Shown in pieces: positions 7,919 to 15,597 of a stretch of DNA of 41,538 bases (its first letter is position 1; each line of letters starts with the position of its first letter). Made by a program: the position numbers and the translations under genes. Origin of the DNA: a bacterium (GTDB lineage Bacteria; Planctomycetota; Planctomycetia; Kolteriales; Kolteriaceae); NCBI GenBank assembly GCA_019748235.1, contig JAIEPU010000089.1, forward strand, positions 1 through 41,538, given 5' to 3'. The notes under the pieces were generated by a model. It searched no databases. It was not told where the DNA came from and saw only the letters and a list, made by a program, of their open reading frames with translations.

Positions 7919-9901
7919 TTAAGTGATGTATTTGGCCAATGCTTGGTGAAGGGTGGCCCGGTCGATGGGCTTAGGAATGTAGTCATTGCATCCCGCGGCA
8001 AGACATTCCTCCCGATCCCCTTTCATCGCGGATGCGGTTAACGCAATGATCGGTTTGTTGAAACCGTGCGACCGCAACGTGGTCGTCGCTTCGTAACCAT
8101 TCAGCTTCGGCATGAGCATATCCATAAGTATTAAGTCGTAAGGGCGACCATCTTTTTCCGCGCGGAGCGCTTCCTCAACAACTTCTTCTCCGTCCTTCGC
8201 GATGATCAACTCATCTACCACTTCATTCAGCATAATCTCGAGCATGAATTGAATTGCTGGCATATCTTCAGCGACTAAGACACGCCCTTTCCGCGCGAGC
8301 ATAGGATGAACGGTCGTCACAGAAGTTGAAGCAGGTTCAGGAACGGTGGAGTCTGGCTGTTCCACGTCGTGATACTCCTTCTCCGTGATGGGAAGACGAA
8401 CGCGAAAGGTAGTTCCCTTTCCAATTCGGCTATCCAGGCTGATGGTTCCCCCCAGTTTCTCGATCATGTGTCGGCAAAGAGTCAGACCAAGTCCGACCCC
8501 CCCTGCATGACGAGCAGTCCCCCGTTTCGCTTGAGCGAATGGTTCAAAAATGAATTGCTGGTCTTCGGGGGCAATTCCGGGACCCGTATCCTTTATGCGA
8601 AAAATGAGCCAATAGCCGTCCAAGTCGTTTTCTGTCGACAAATTCAATGAGACAGTTCCCGTATCAGTGAACTTAATCGCATTGCTCAGCAGGTTGATGA
8701 GGACTTGCTTTAAGCGAAGTGGATCGACTTTGATCCTCCGAGGAAGGCCTCCCACGTGCGAAAGATCGAGGCTTAAGCCTTTCTCCCAGGCAGCCATGCG
8801 AAGTGTGGTAAGAACTTCTCGCACGAGTTGTGAGGGAGAGATGACCACTGGGTCGATCGACATCTTGCCGGTCTCAACCTTTGAAAGGTCGAGGACGTCG
8901 TTCACGAGTTGAAGCAGGTGGAATCCCTGAGTGCGAATCGTTTCGAAGATGGCGCGGTTTTCTTTGTCGGTACTTCGATCATGTAATTCTTCAGCAAGCC
9001 CTAAAATAGCGGCGAGCGGCGTCCGCAATTCATGGCTCATTCCCGCAAGGAACATTGTTTTTGCCTGATTGGCTTTAACGGCCGATTCTTTGGCTTCGAC
9101 AATCTCCTTTTGAAGTTCCTTGATCGCTGTGATATCGGTGCAGGAAACAACAACTCCCGCATCTTCCATCGCCAAGGGAGTAATGCTCACTAAAAACGTG
9201 GCGGTTTCGGCATTCGCCTTCAGTTTAACATCGGTCACCTTTTGCTCTTCGTGGCCGTGCAATACCGCATCGATTCCCTCGACGATTTGTGCTTGATGTA
9301 GAGGAGAGTCCGCAATCGCGGGGGTCTGTTTTGGGACATTGAGAGCCGGTTTGCTCCCCTCCTCGGAAGGCCACCATTGCTGCCAGGCCTTATTCGCGGC
9401 GAGGAGGATTCCCCCCTTATTGAAAACCGCGACAGCCGATTGAATGGAATTGAGCACGCCGCGCACGAAAAGTTCCGCCCGTTTCCTCTCCTTGAGCTCC
9501 GCCTCGAGTGTTTCCCCTTTTCGAGCCAGTTCAGGAAGGGCCAACGCGGCGGGAAGAACTCGCACAAGGGCGAAAAACGTCACCCACGATACGATCGCGG
9601 TGGCAAGCTTCACCAACCCTGATAGCCGATAAATCGGCGACCAAAAGATAATCGCCTCTAAAAGATGGGTGGTGCCGCAGGCAAGGATGAATGCGCCGAA
9701 CAGCCAAAAGAGACCAGAAAAAGGAATGTCTCGCCGGCGAGAGATGAAATAGACCAACGCTATCGGGATCGCGGTATATGCGCCCCAGGTCGCAAGGTCG
9801 CTAAGGATGTGAAGCCAGCCAAGCTCAGGCGACCAGATTCCACAATCCCACCGGGGAACGAAACCATCTGTATCGAGTGGATTCAAACTGTATCGATCCA
9901 T
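7919..9901 (-). CDS. Ethylene-receptor-like hybrid histidine kinase
   Basis: 660 residues. Residues 28-115 form three membrane helices matching the ethylene-binding domain of plant ETR1. With a constant offset of +10, the ETR1 residues Asp25, Tyr32, Pro36, Ile62, Cys65 and His69 fall on Asp35, Tyr42, Pro46, Ile72, Cys75 and His79 here (motif CGTTH); Cys and His are the copper ligands. Then come a coiled linker (125-145), a PAS-like domain (about 146-262), the phospho-acceptor His290 in SHELRTP, an ATPase domain (N-box NLLSNAIKFT, GGVGLGL) and a C-terminal receiver with Asp594. It has no DNA-binding output, so it must signal to a separate protein. It faces the lipoprotein gene across a shared terminator. 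No sigma-54 site was seen upstream. Ethylene or another small copper-bound ligand is likely; actual binding is inference. Confidence 0.88.
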   Translation of the reverse strand: MDRYSLNPLDTDGFVPRWDCGIWSPELGWLHILSDLATWGAYTAIPIALVYFISRRRDIPFSGLFWLFGAFILACGTTHLLEAIIFWSPIYRLSGLVKLATAIVSWVTFFALVRVLPAALALPELARKGETLEAELKERKRAELFVRGVLNSIQSAVAVFNKGGILLAANKAWQQWWPSEEGSKPALNVPKQTPAIADSPLHQAQIVEGIDAVLHGHEEQKVTDVKLKANAETATFLVSITPLAMEDAGVVVSCTDITAIKELQKEIVEAKESAVKANQAKTMFLAGMSHELRTPLAAILGLAEELHDRSTDKENRAIFETIRTQGFHLLQLVNDVLDLSKVETGKMSIDPVVISPSQLVREVLTTLRMAAWEKGLSLDLSHVGGLPRRIKVDPLRLKQVLINLLSNAIKFTDTGTVSLNLSTENDLDGYWLIFRIKDTGPGIAPEDQQFIFEPFAQAKRGTARHAGGVGLGLTLCRHMIEKLGGTISLDSRIGKGTTFRVRLPITEKEYHDVEQPDSTVPEPASTSVTTVHPMLARKGRVLVAEDMPAIQFMLEIMLNEVVDELIIAKDGEEVVEEALRAEKDGRPYDLILMDMLMPKLNGYEATTTLRSHGFNKPIIALTASAMKGDREECLAAGCNDYIPKPIDRATLHQALAKYIT

Positions 9902-10370
9902 TTGGTACTTAGATTCCCAAGCGAATGCCGCGGAAACTTCTTACATGAGCCAGATGCCAAAGTACGGCAATCCGATCTTTCTCCGCCTCGCGAACGTAAT
10001 GGTATCCCTCAAGGCCAGACACCATCTCGTGAAGTTCGGAAAAAGATCGTTCGGCCAATTAATCATGCACATTTCCACGCGCGATTCCAGGGGATAGAAG
10101 CACCACAAGACCGTTTGATCCGGAATTGTTCGATTTGTGACACCTAAGGTTACAATTTCGCCTTATCCACGGGGGGATGTGGTTTATTCGCGATCACTCT
10201 GGTGGCAAACAAACCAACAAGCGAGAGCAAAGGCTTGAATGATCTTGAGTCGAGAACTTCCCAATGATCCCGCCAAAGACCGATGGGCATCAATGGCCGG
10301 CATGAACACGCATCAAGCGAAACTATTCCCAAAAGCGCTGTTGTCGCGTGTCCAGTAACATGCGATTGAG
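9902..10370. other. Intergenic stretch, nothing convincing
   Basis: About 470 bases upstream of the ethylene-receptor-like kinase. A 74-codon minus frame (10150-10374, TTG start) overlaps the stop of the small acidic gene but shows no ribosome site or family resemblance. No sigma-54 pattern was found on the minus strand here. Confidence 0.5.
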
Positions 10371-10538
10371 TCAATCAAGGTCCTCCAATTGCTCAACCTC
10401 ATCCATCAGATCATCCCATTCATCCTGCTCTGATTGGCGATGACAAAGGCGGTCCACCAAGTCTTCCGCGACCCTTCCATTAACGTCAAAATCGTCAGCT
10501 ACTTCCGCGACCACGTCAGCGATGTGAACGACCGTCAT
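10371..10538 (-). CDS. Small acidic protein, 55 residues
   Basis: The ATG at 10538 is preceded by a perfect AAGGAG seven bases upstream, which is the main reason to accept this short gene. The product starts MTVVHIADVVAEVADDFDVN and ends QLEDLD; it is strongly acidic (many Asp and Glu, few basic residues), probably helical and cytoplasmic. No family is recognised. It is divergent from the GH13 gene across about 345 bases. A weak sigma-54-like site (TGGCACTTATCAAACC, wrong -12 bases) lies upstream on the same strand. Confidence 0.6.
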   Translation of the reverse strand: MTVVHIADVVAEVADDFDVNGRVAEDLVDRLCHRQSEQDEWDDLMDEVEQLEDLD

Positions 10539-10883
10539 GTTGAAACTCCTTGATGCAGAAGACCCTGCTCGTATTCCTTCAAACGAGGCAGGAACGAAAT
10601 TCTCCTTTGCGAATGGAATGCCGAAACGTTGAGAGAACGTTAAACGCCGTAAGTCATTGAATTTTCGCAGGATTGATTGGTTCAGTTGGCTACCGACGTT
10701 TCACGTTGGTTTGATAAGTGCCAGCGAAGGCCTCCAATGTCGAGTAGCATCGAAAAATTGATCCGTCTGACCATCCCGTTTTAAGGACGTCACAACAACT
10801 TAATACCCGGCACGTGACTTGCATTTGACCCGTTCCACGTGATCATGGTCTAAAACGTGCAATGAGAAAGTAAAGGATTCTCG
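10539..10883. other. Divergent intergenic region before GH13 gene
   Basis: About 345 bases with no gene. It holds the sigma-54 promoter P2 near its right end, and the space upstream would suit activator binding, though no clear inverted repeat was identified. Confidence 0.5.
10809..10822 (+). promoter_or_regulatory. Sigma-54 promoter (P2) for GH13 gene
   Basis: The sequence CGGCACGTGACTTGCA has GG (10809-10810) and GC (10821-10822) 10 bases apart, with GGCACG and TTGCA both consensus. The predicted start is near 10834, 50 bases before the ATG. Confidence 0.8.
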
Positions 10884-12710
10884 ATGTCGACACTCCGTAG
10901 CCGCGCATCCTCACCTTCGAAGCAATCGACAACTCATCAGGGAATGGGAGCTATCGTTCACGCAGACGGCGTTGCATTTCGCGTTTGGGCACCCCACGCA
11001 GAAAAGATATTCGTGACTGGAACGTTCAACGAGTGGAATGAAGACTCTTTGTCGATGGAGAGTGAGAACAACGGCTATTGGTATGTCGACGTCCCCCAAG
11101 CAAAGATCGGCGACGAGTATCGATTCATCCTTTTCCATGGAAACGAAAAGCTATCTCGAATTGATCCCTACGCTCGAGAGGTAACGACCTCGGTCGGAAA
11201 TGGAATCATCCATGACTCCAGTTTCGACTGGGGAAATGATTCTTTCAAACTCCCCCCGCGGAACGAGCTCGTGATTTACGAGCTGCACGTCGGATCATTC
11301 AGACGGAAGAAAGAAGACAAACCTGGGACGTTCTACGACGCCATCACAAGGCTGGATCACTTGAAGCGCATCGGCATCAACGCGATTGAAATCATGCCGA
11401 CCCAGGAATTCGCCGGGGATTTATCATGGGGCTACAACCCTGCCCACATCTTCGCGGTGGAAAGCGCATATGGAGGTCCAAAGGCATTCAAGGAATTCGT
11501 GAAGGAGGCTCATCGTCTGGGAATCGGGATCATTCTCGACGTCGTCTATAACCATTTCGGACCAAGCGATCTCAATCTTTGGAAGTTCGACGGCTGGTCG
11601 GAAAACGATATGGGGGGCATCTATTTCTACAACGATTGGCGGAGTGAGACTCCTTGGGGTAATACACGACCTGATTACGGAAGAGGAGAGGTTCGCCAAT
11701 TCATATTCGACAATGCGATGATGTGGTTCGACGACTACCACGTGGACGGCCTTCGATATGACGCCACCGTCTACATCCGCACCGTCCGAGGACCGGCAGA
11801 TCCAGATTGCGATCTGCCTGAGGGATGGAGCCTCGTTCAGTGGATCAACGCGGCGGCTAAAGCAAAGAAGCCAGATGCCCTACTCATTGCGGAAGATCTT
11901 CAAAACAATGCTTGGCTCACCAAGGACACGCCGAGCGGCGGAGCGGGATTCGACGCGCAGTGGGACGCGGCTTTCGTTCATCCCATCCGAAGTGCGGTGA
12001 TTTCCATCGACGATGCCGGCCGATCCATGCAATCCGTCAAGGCGGCTCTTCTCAATCAATACAATGAGGACCCCTACGATCGCGTGATCTATTCAGAATC
12101 GCACGATGAAGTCGCGAATGGAAAAGCACGTATTCCCTATGAGATCGATCCAAATGATGCGCAGGGACATTTTGCACAAAAGCGATCGACCCTCGCCGCC
12201 GCCATGGTCTTCACGGCTCCCGGAGTCCCCATGCTCTTTCAAGGGCAAGAGTTCCTTGAGGGAGAGTGGTTTCGTGATGATGTACCGCTCGACTGGGACA
12301 ATAAGGAGGAATACTCAGGGATTGTTCGTCTTTATCGCGACCTGATTCACCTTCGGCTCAACAAGAAGGGGAATAGCATCGCGCTCACCGGATCTCCCAC
12401 AGACGTTTATCGAGTCGATGAGGAGAAGAAAGTTCTTGCGATTCACCGTTGGCGAGAGGATCCCGTAAATCATCTCGTGATCATCGCTAACTTCTCGAAC
12501 AATGATTATTCCGATTTCAGGGTCGGTTTTCCGCTGGCGGGTCGGTGGCGACTCGCGGTTAATACCGATGCGAAGATCTATAGCCCCCTCTTTCTAAATA
12601 CCCCGAGCACGGACATTCAGACCGAGGATGCTCCGTACGACGGCCAGCCCTGCTCCAGTCCGGTTCGCGTTGGACCGTACTGTGCTCTGATCTTTATCCA
12701 TGAAAAGTAG
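10884..12710 (+). CDS. GH13 alpha-glucan branching-enzyme-like protein
   Basis: 608 residues, start supported by AAGGA seven bases upstream. An N-terminal CBM48-type beta-sandwich (about 22-110; FRVWAPHAEKIFVTGTFNEW) precedes a (beta/alpha)8 GH13 barrel and a C-terminal beta domain. The four GH13 regions are present: DVVYNHF (219-225), GLRYDAT with nucleophile Asp293, LIAED with acid/base Glu337, and SESHDEV with His407 and Asp408. The last is close to the GlgB motif SHDEV. It most resembles branching enzymes or trehalohydrolases acting on cytoplasmic glycogen-like glucans; which reaction it performs cannot be settled from sequence alone. A sigma-54 promoter lies directly upstream and a zinc-ribbon gene ten bases downstream, so storage-glucan remodelling appears to be induced with the local regulon. 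Confidence 0.88.
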   Translation: MSTLRSRASSPSKQSTTHQGMGAIVHADGVAFRVWAPHAEKIFVTGTFNEWNEDSLSMESENNGYWYVDVPQAKIGDEYRFILFHGNEKLSRIDPYAREVTTSVGNGIIHDSSFDWGNDSFKLPPRNELVIYELHVGSFRRKKEDKPGTFYDAITRLDHLKRIGINAIEIMPTQEFAGDLSWGYNPAHIFAVESAYGGPKAFKEFVKEAHRLGIGIILDVVYNHFGPSDLNLWKFDGWSENDMGGIYFYNDWRSETPWGNTRPDYGRGEVRQFIFDNAMMWFDDYHVDGLRYDATVYIRTVRGPADPDCDLPEGWSLVQWINAAAKAKKPDALLIAEDLQNNAWLTKDTPSGGAGFDAQWDAAFVHPIRSAVISIDDAGRSMQSVKAALLNQYNEDPYDRVIYSESHDEVANGKARIPYEIDPNDAQGHFAQKRSTLAAAMVFTAPGVPMLFQGQEFLEGEWFRDDVPLDWDNKEEYSGIVRLYRDLIHLRLNKKGNSIALTGSPTDVYRVDEEKKVLAIHRWREDPVNHLVIIANFSNNDYSDFRVGFPLAGRWRLAVNTDAKIYSPLFLNTPSTDIQTEDAPYDGQPCSSPVRVGPYCALIFIHEK

Positions 12711-12719
12711 AGGTTGATC

Positions 12720-12986
12720 ATGACTGCCGCAAACCCCAATCAAATCTCAACAGAGGATGCGAAAACCCAACTCGACACCGAGACACTTTTTCATCCGGTT
12801 GATAAGCCAGGAGCCGGAATTTATCGGTGCACGGGCTGTGATGAGACGTCGGTAAAACTCGAAACGGATGATGTTCCGCTCCCTCCATGCAAAGGATGTA
12901 CGGAAAAAACCAAGAGGCGAGCTATCGTCGAATCGGGTGATCTCTCTACACGGCAAATGGCGCGATACAAGCCGCGGACTTTCTAA
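12720..12986 (+). CDS. Small zinc-ribbon-like protein
   Basis: 88 residues from the ATG at 12720, with GAGG six bases upstream; an in-frame TTG six bases earlier is less likely. The centre carries two CxxC pairs (YRCTGCDE and PPCKGCTE) about 20 residues apart, a zinc-ribbon arrangement. The ends are polar and probably disordered; the C-terminus is basic (RQMARYKPRTF). It follows the GH13 gene by ten bases and shares its terminator, so it belongs to the same transcript. Possible roles are regulation or metal binding; no specific function can be assigned. Confidence 0.75.
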   Translation: MTAANPNQISTEDAKTQLDTETLFHPVDKPGAGIYRCTGCDETSVKLETDDVPLPPCKGCTEKTKRRAIVESGDLSTRQMARYKPRTF

Positions 12987-13010
12987 ATCCGCGGCTTGTT
13001 CCGTTATTCG
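12967..13010 (+). terminator. Terminator overlapping 3' end of zinc-ribbon gene
   Basis: A perfect 12-base-pair stem (ACAAGCCGCGGA with TCCGCGGCTTGT) has a nine-base loop that contains the stop codon. It is followed by a moderately T-rich stretch. Confidence 0.75.
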
Positions 13011-13067
13011 TCGCTCTTTCATGTCCTAAGGGTGGAACAAGGACTCCGTGATGGGCGAAGATATAAA

Positions 13068-13102
13068 AAGGACGTGCCCAGCACCATGCTGGGCACGCCT
13101 TT
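13068..13102 (-). terminator. Terminator for the minus-strand secreted protein gene
   Basis: An 11-base-pair stem (CGTGCCCAGCA with TGCTGGGCACG) and a three-base loop. Read on the minus strand it is followed by TCCTTTTTAT, so it most likely ends the gene at 13128. Confidence 0.8.
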
Positions 13103-13127
13103 CATCCTACTCTTCGACGTTGAGCTG

Positions 13128-14285
13128 TTAGCGACGGTCGGTGTCGAGTAACAGCACGAATGGGAAAACTCGCGGCGAAAGAATCTCTTTGCCCACGTCT
13201 GTCACCGTCACCCACTGACGACGAGTCGCCAGCAGTTTAGCGAGGGGTTGAGAACCGCGATCATCATTCACGATGACTTCGCTGATCAAATGACGATTCT
13301 TTTCTCCAACCGCTACGAGCGTGATCTCGGATTGGCGTTTCGGTTCGATGCATTGTGCTTTCAAGCCGTCGTCCGAGATGCGAAGAATGTGTCCCACCTG
13401 GGGATCACTCGACTCCCTGCCTAACTCAGGCGATTCCGTCAATTGAGCCAATTCTGATCGGAGTTCCGCGTTCACGACAAAATTAAGATCAGCATGGTGA
13501 AGAGGCTGACGGACGTGATTCCCTAATGAAATCACCGCACAAAATGAGTCGAAGGACTTTTGGAGGGAAGTCAAGCTTAGTTGCTCGGTATCAAATGCCA
13601 CATCATCGACGATCCACCGCCCCCCTGCTCGCGCGAGCTTGAATCGAACGGAATGACTTCCCGACTGACGCACGACGACTTCGGCGCGATTGCCTCGAAC
13701 GAAACTATCGGCTCCTTCTTTATCAATGGGAGTGCCAAGGATAGAGCGGCCCCGCGCCAACTCTTCTCCACTCACTAGGGTGAATGACCTCCAAAGTCCC
13801 GCACTCATTCTGTCGGGGACGAGGGGTTGTGAAGTATCCGCGACATTCTCGAAGAACTCTCGAGCTGTACAAGCAACGTCCAAATTGTCTTTCAATGACG
13901 CATACACTCCTGCGTGATCGGGACTGATGACGTCGGTCACCGTCCAGTTGAAGCCGCTTCCGCTCACGTGAAGATGAACGAGGCCACTCCGTGTTTGAAC
14001 GGACACGATTCCCGCGCCATATCCCTTCCCTGATTGGACCACCTCCGGGGTTTGATTCGCCATCTCTCGTTGCAGCATCGCGAATTCCTCAGGTTTCATC
14101 CGACGAATCTGCCGAGCGAGTTCAGTGGCGCAAGCGGCGGCTACTTGTTCCTGGGAATTGCTCTGCCATGCTTCTCCATACCGCTTGCACGCCAACTTCA
14201 TTCCTAAGTGCGGTGCCCCTTCGCACGCACTATGTGCGACGATCACCGTCGCAATGACACCGAGAAGGGGAAGGGAAACTCTCAT
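13128..14285 (-). CDS. Secreted protein of unknown function in the sigma-54 regulon
   Basis: 385 residues from the ATG at 14285, with GGAGGA seven bases upstream. It has a signal peptide (MRVSLPLLGVIATVIVAHSA) and no further membrane segment, so it is exported. The mature region appears to hold repeated alpha+beta units of about 110 residues. Two sections each combine a helix with a strand ending in a similar phrase: VHLHVSGSGFNWTVTDV and VRFKLARAGGRWIVDDVAF, with a third, weaker one near ITLVAVGEKNRHLISEVIV. This resembles NTF2-like or lumazine-binding-like repeats, but the assignment is tentative. A sigma-54 promoter lies about 40 bases upstream of the start, facing away from the four-helix gene at 14734. 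Role unknown. Confidence 0.8.
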   Translation of the reverse strand: MRVSLPLLGVIATVIVAHSACEGAPHLGMKLACKRYGEAWQSNSQEQVAAACATELARQIRRMKPEEFAMLQREMANQTPEVVQSGKGYGAGIVSVQTRSGLVHLHVSGSGFNWTVTDVISPDHAGVYASLKDNLDVACTAREFFENVADTSQPLVPDRMSAGLWRSFTLVSGEELARGRSILGTPIDKEGADSFVRGNRAEVVVRQSGSHSVRFKLARAGGRWIVDDVAFDTEQLSLTSLQKSFDSFCAVISLGNHVRQPLHHADLNFVVNAELRSELAQLTESPELGRESSDPQVGHILRISDDGLKAQCIEPKRQSEITLVAVGEKNRHLISEVIVNDDRGSQPLAKLLATRRQWVTVTDVGKEILSPRVFPFVLLLDTDRR

Positions 14286-14325
14286 TGTCAAGTCCTCCGT
14301 CGTTAGAGTAGGTAATCAACTTGAA

Positions 14326-14339
14326 GCAAGTCGCTTGCC
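14326..14339 (-). promoter_or_regulatory. Sigma-54 promoter (P4) for secreted protein gene
   Basis: On the minus strand the sequence reads TTGGCAAGCGACTTGCTT. The GG (14339-14338) and GC (14327-14326) are 10 bases apart; TGGCA and TTGCT match consensus. The predicted start is about 29 bases before the ATG at 14285. Confidence 0.78.
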
Positions 14340-14666
14340 AATACGCGCTCAAGAATTGACGAAATCGATTTCATGGATTCGAGAAACGACGCGCGGTTCT
14401 CACCGAACCGGACTGGTCGATTGCAGCTCAGTTTTCACGTAAATCGTTTTGGATTAAGGGACGTGATCGGCGCCAAGCGGCAATGCGCCCTGTCCACCGT
14501 GATTCGTGATCGTTCTCAGTATTACCGATGACTTTCCAGCAGAACTTTCACCGATCGATTCGAGTGTTTATCCAGACTTTTACGTCGAGGTAGAACGACT
14601 CGCCACCCCTCTGGTTTTGTATCGCCCCTGTGTTCCCATGAGTCGCATTCTGTTCAGGAATGCACT

Positions 14667-14680
14667 GGCACACTCTTTGC
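14667..14680 (+). promoter_or_regulatory. Sigma-54 promoter (P3) for PA2169-like/DUF1328 unit
   Basis: The sequence CTGGCACACTCTTTGCTTTG is a near-perfect TGGCAC-N5-TTGCT, with GG (14667-14668) and GC (14679-14680) 10 bases apart. The predicted start near 14692 gives a leader of about 42 bases. Confidence 0.85.
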
Positions 14681-14733
14681 TTTGGCTAAATCAACAGCCC
14701 AGAAATCGTGAATGTTGATGAAAGGGGAAAGGG

Positions 14734-15189
14734 ATGGCTACCGCCGTTGGAGGAGCACGGACGGATCAGCTTCTTCAGAATCTTCAGACGCTCATTCGAC
14801 TCGGTATCGAAGCGAACGATGTCTACCGCAAGCAAGCGAGTCACATTGCTGATCGGGAACTACGTTCGATCATCGATCAGATATCGATTCACCGAGCAGC
14901 CCATGTGGAGAAGATTCAAGACACCCTTGCGATCAACGGAATCAAGCCTGATGTTGAACCATCAATGATGGCGAGGATTAGAGCGGCAATCGATTCTTTT
15001 CGAACATATGACGAAGAAGCTCTACTTCATCGAGCCATCGATTTCGAAACCAAGATGCAACGTGTTTACGAGACGGTCATCGTACTTGACCCGCTCGGTC
15101 CGCTCTCTGAGACACTCAAAGAACAGCGGGCGTACGTGGCGACGATGCTGGCACGACTCGAAGAATTGGACATCAAACGGCATATGTAG
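14734..15189 (+). CDS. PA2169/DUF2383-like four-helix protein
   Basis: 151 residues, wholly helical in character. It opens with a Gln/Leu-rich helix (QLLQNLQTLIRLGIEANDVY), followed by a second helix containing HIADRELRSIIDQISIHRAAHVEKI and two more acidic helices. This matches the DUF2383/PA2169 ferritin-like fold, in which acidic and His residues on paired helices may bind metal, though no strict ExxH iron motif is seen. A purine-rich GGGG-AAAGGG run lies just before the ATG. It is the first gene after promoter P3 and is followed 80 bases later by a DUF1328 gene. DUF2383 proteins are frequent in stress regulons; the biochemical role is unknown. Confidence 0.75.
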   Translation: MATAVGGARTDQLLQNLQTLIRLGIEANDVYRKQASHIADRELRSIIDQISIHRAAHVEKIQDTLAINGIKPDVEPSMMARIRAAIDSFRTYDEEALLHRAIDFETKMQRVYETVIVLDPLGPLSETLKEQRAYVATMLARLEELDIKRHM

Positions 15190-15269
15190 CGTGTGAGCAG
15201 GACCGGCCTCGAACGACGAGGTCAACGAATCAAGCGTTGGAAGTCTGATAACTCAAAAGGGGGCAATCC

Positions 15270-15437
15270 ATGTTACGGTGGTCTTTGGTTTTCTTAGTGC
15301 TCGCGTTGATCGCGGGAGCGTTGGGTCTGGGGGGCGTGGAAGCTGTATCCTCGCAAGTGGCATGGATACTTTTTGTCGCCTTTCTCATTCTGTTCATCAT
15401 CTCACTCGTACTGGGACGACGTGGACCAGCCGTGTGA
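15270..15437 (+). CDS. DUF1328 small membrane protein (YtjA-like), copy 2
   Basis: 55 residues, starting MLRWSLVFLVLALIAGALGL and ending GRRGPAV. It has the same length and helix layout as the copy at 7390 and shares its pattern ALIAG-LG before the turn and basic residues at the C-terminus. AAAGGGGG lies six bases before the ATG. It sits 80 bases after the four-helix gene and ahead of a structured terminator region, so it belongs to the P3 transcript. A longer antisense frame over the same bases has no supporting signals. Confidence 0.85.
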   Translation: MLRWSLVFLVLALIAGALGLGGVEAVSSQVAWILFVAFLILFIISLVLGRRGPAV

Positions 15438-15438
15438 C

Positions 15439-15499
15439 GCGGTTCCCATAGCCTTTGCCGTCTAAACGATGCTATCGGGCGAAGGAATAGGAGAACCGC
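15439..15499 (+). ncRNA. Possible structured 3' RNA element
   Basis: Nested inverted repeats: outer GCGGTTC (15439-15445) with GAACCGC (15493-15499), inner CCTTTGCC with GGCGAAGG (one G-T wobble), and an apical CGAT/ATCG. It begins directly after the DUF1328 stop and precedes a terminator. It may be a 3' stability element or a processed small RNA. It matches no family that I recognise. Confidence 0.35.
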
Positions 15500-15534
15500 A
15501 GCGACGGATGAACTCTTGACCGTGTATCCATGGG

Positions 15535-15597
15535 GCGAGAGCTCAGGACTTGGGTGAGACGTGAGGCTCATCAGATGTCCGGGGCTCTCGCTTTTTT
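15535..15597 (+). terminator. Terminator after DUF1328 copy 2
   Basis: The stem GCGAGAGC (15535-15542) with GCTCTCGC (15584-15591) carries an inner GGAC/GTCC helix and is followed by six T residues. The T-run reaches the stop codon of the convergent efflux gene. Confidence 0.8.

Larger units (their letters stand above)
14286..14733. other. Divergent intergenic region with two opposed sigma-54 promoters
   Basis: About 450 bases without a gene. P4 (14326-14339, minus) drives the secreted protein and P3 (14667-14680, plus) drives the four-helix/DUF1328 unit. The 327 bases between them could hold activator sites shared by both. Confidence 0.7.

Noticed and set aside
10150..10374. 74-codon minus-strand frame overlapping the stop of the small acidic gene
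   Set aside because: TTG start without ribosome site; composition does not look protein-like.
10709..10722. Minus-strand TGGCACTTATCAAACC upstream of the small acidic gene
   Set aside because: The -24 half is good, but the -12 half reads AAAC, lacking the essential GC.
7162..14466. Recurring TCACGT/ACGTGA hexamer near the sigma-54 promoters
   Set aside because: It occurs at 7162, 10701, 10812, 10838, 14435 and 14461, but spacing and orientation vary and no longer symmetric motif emerges.
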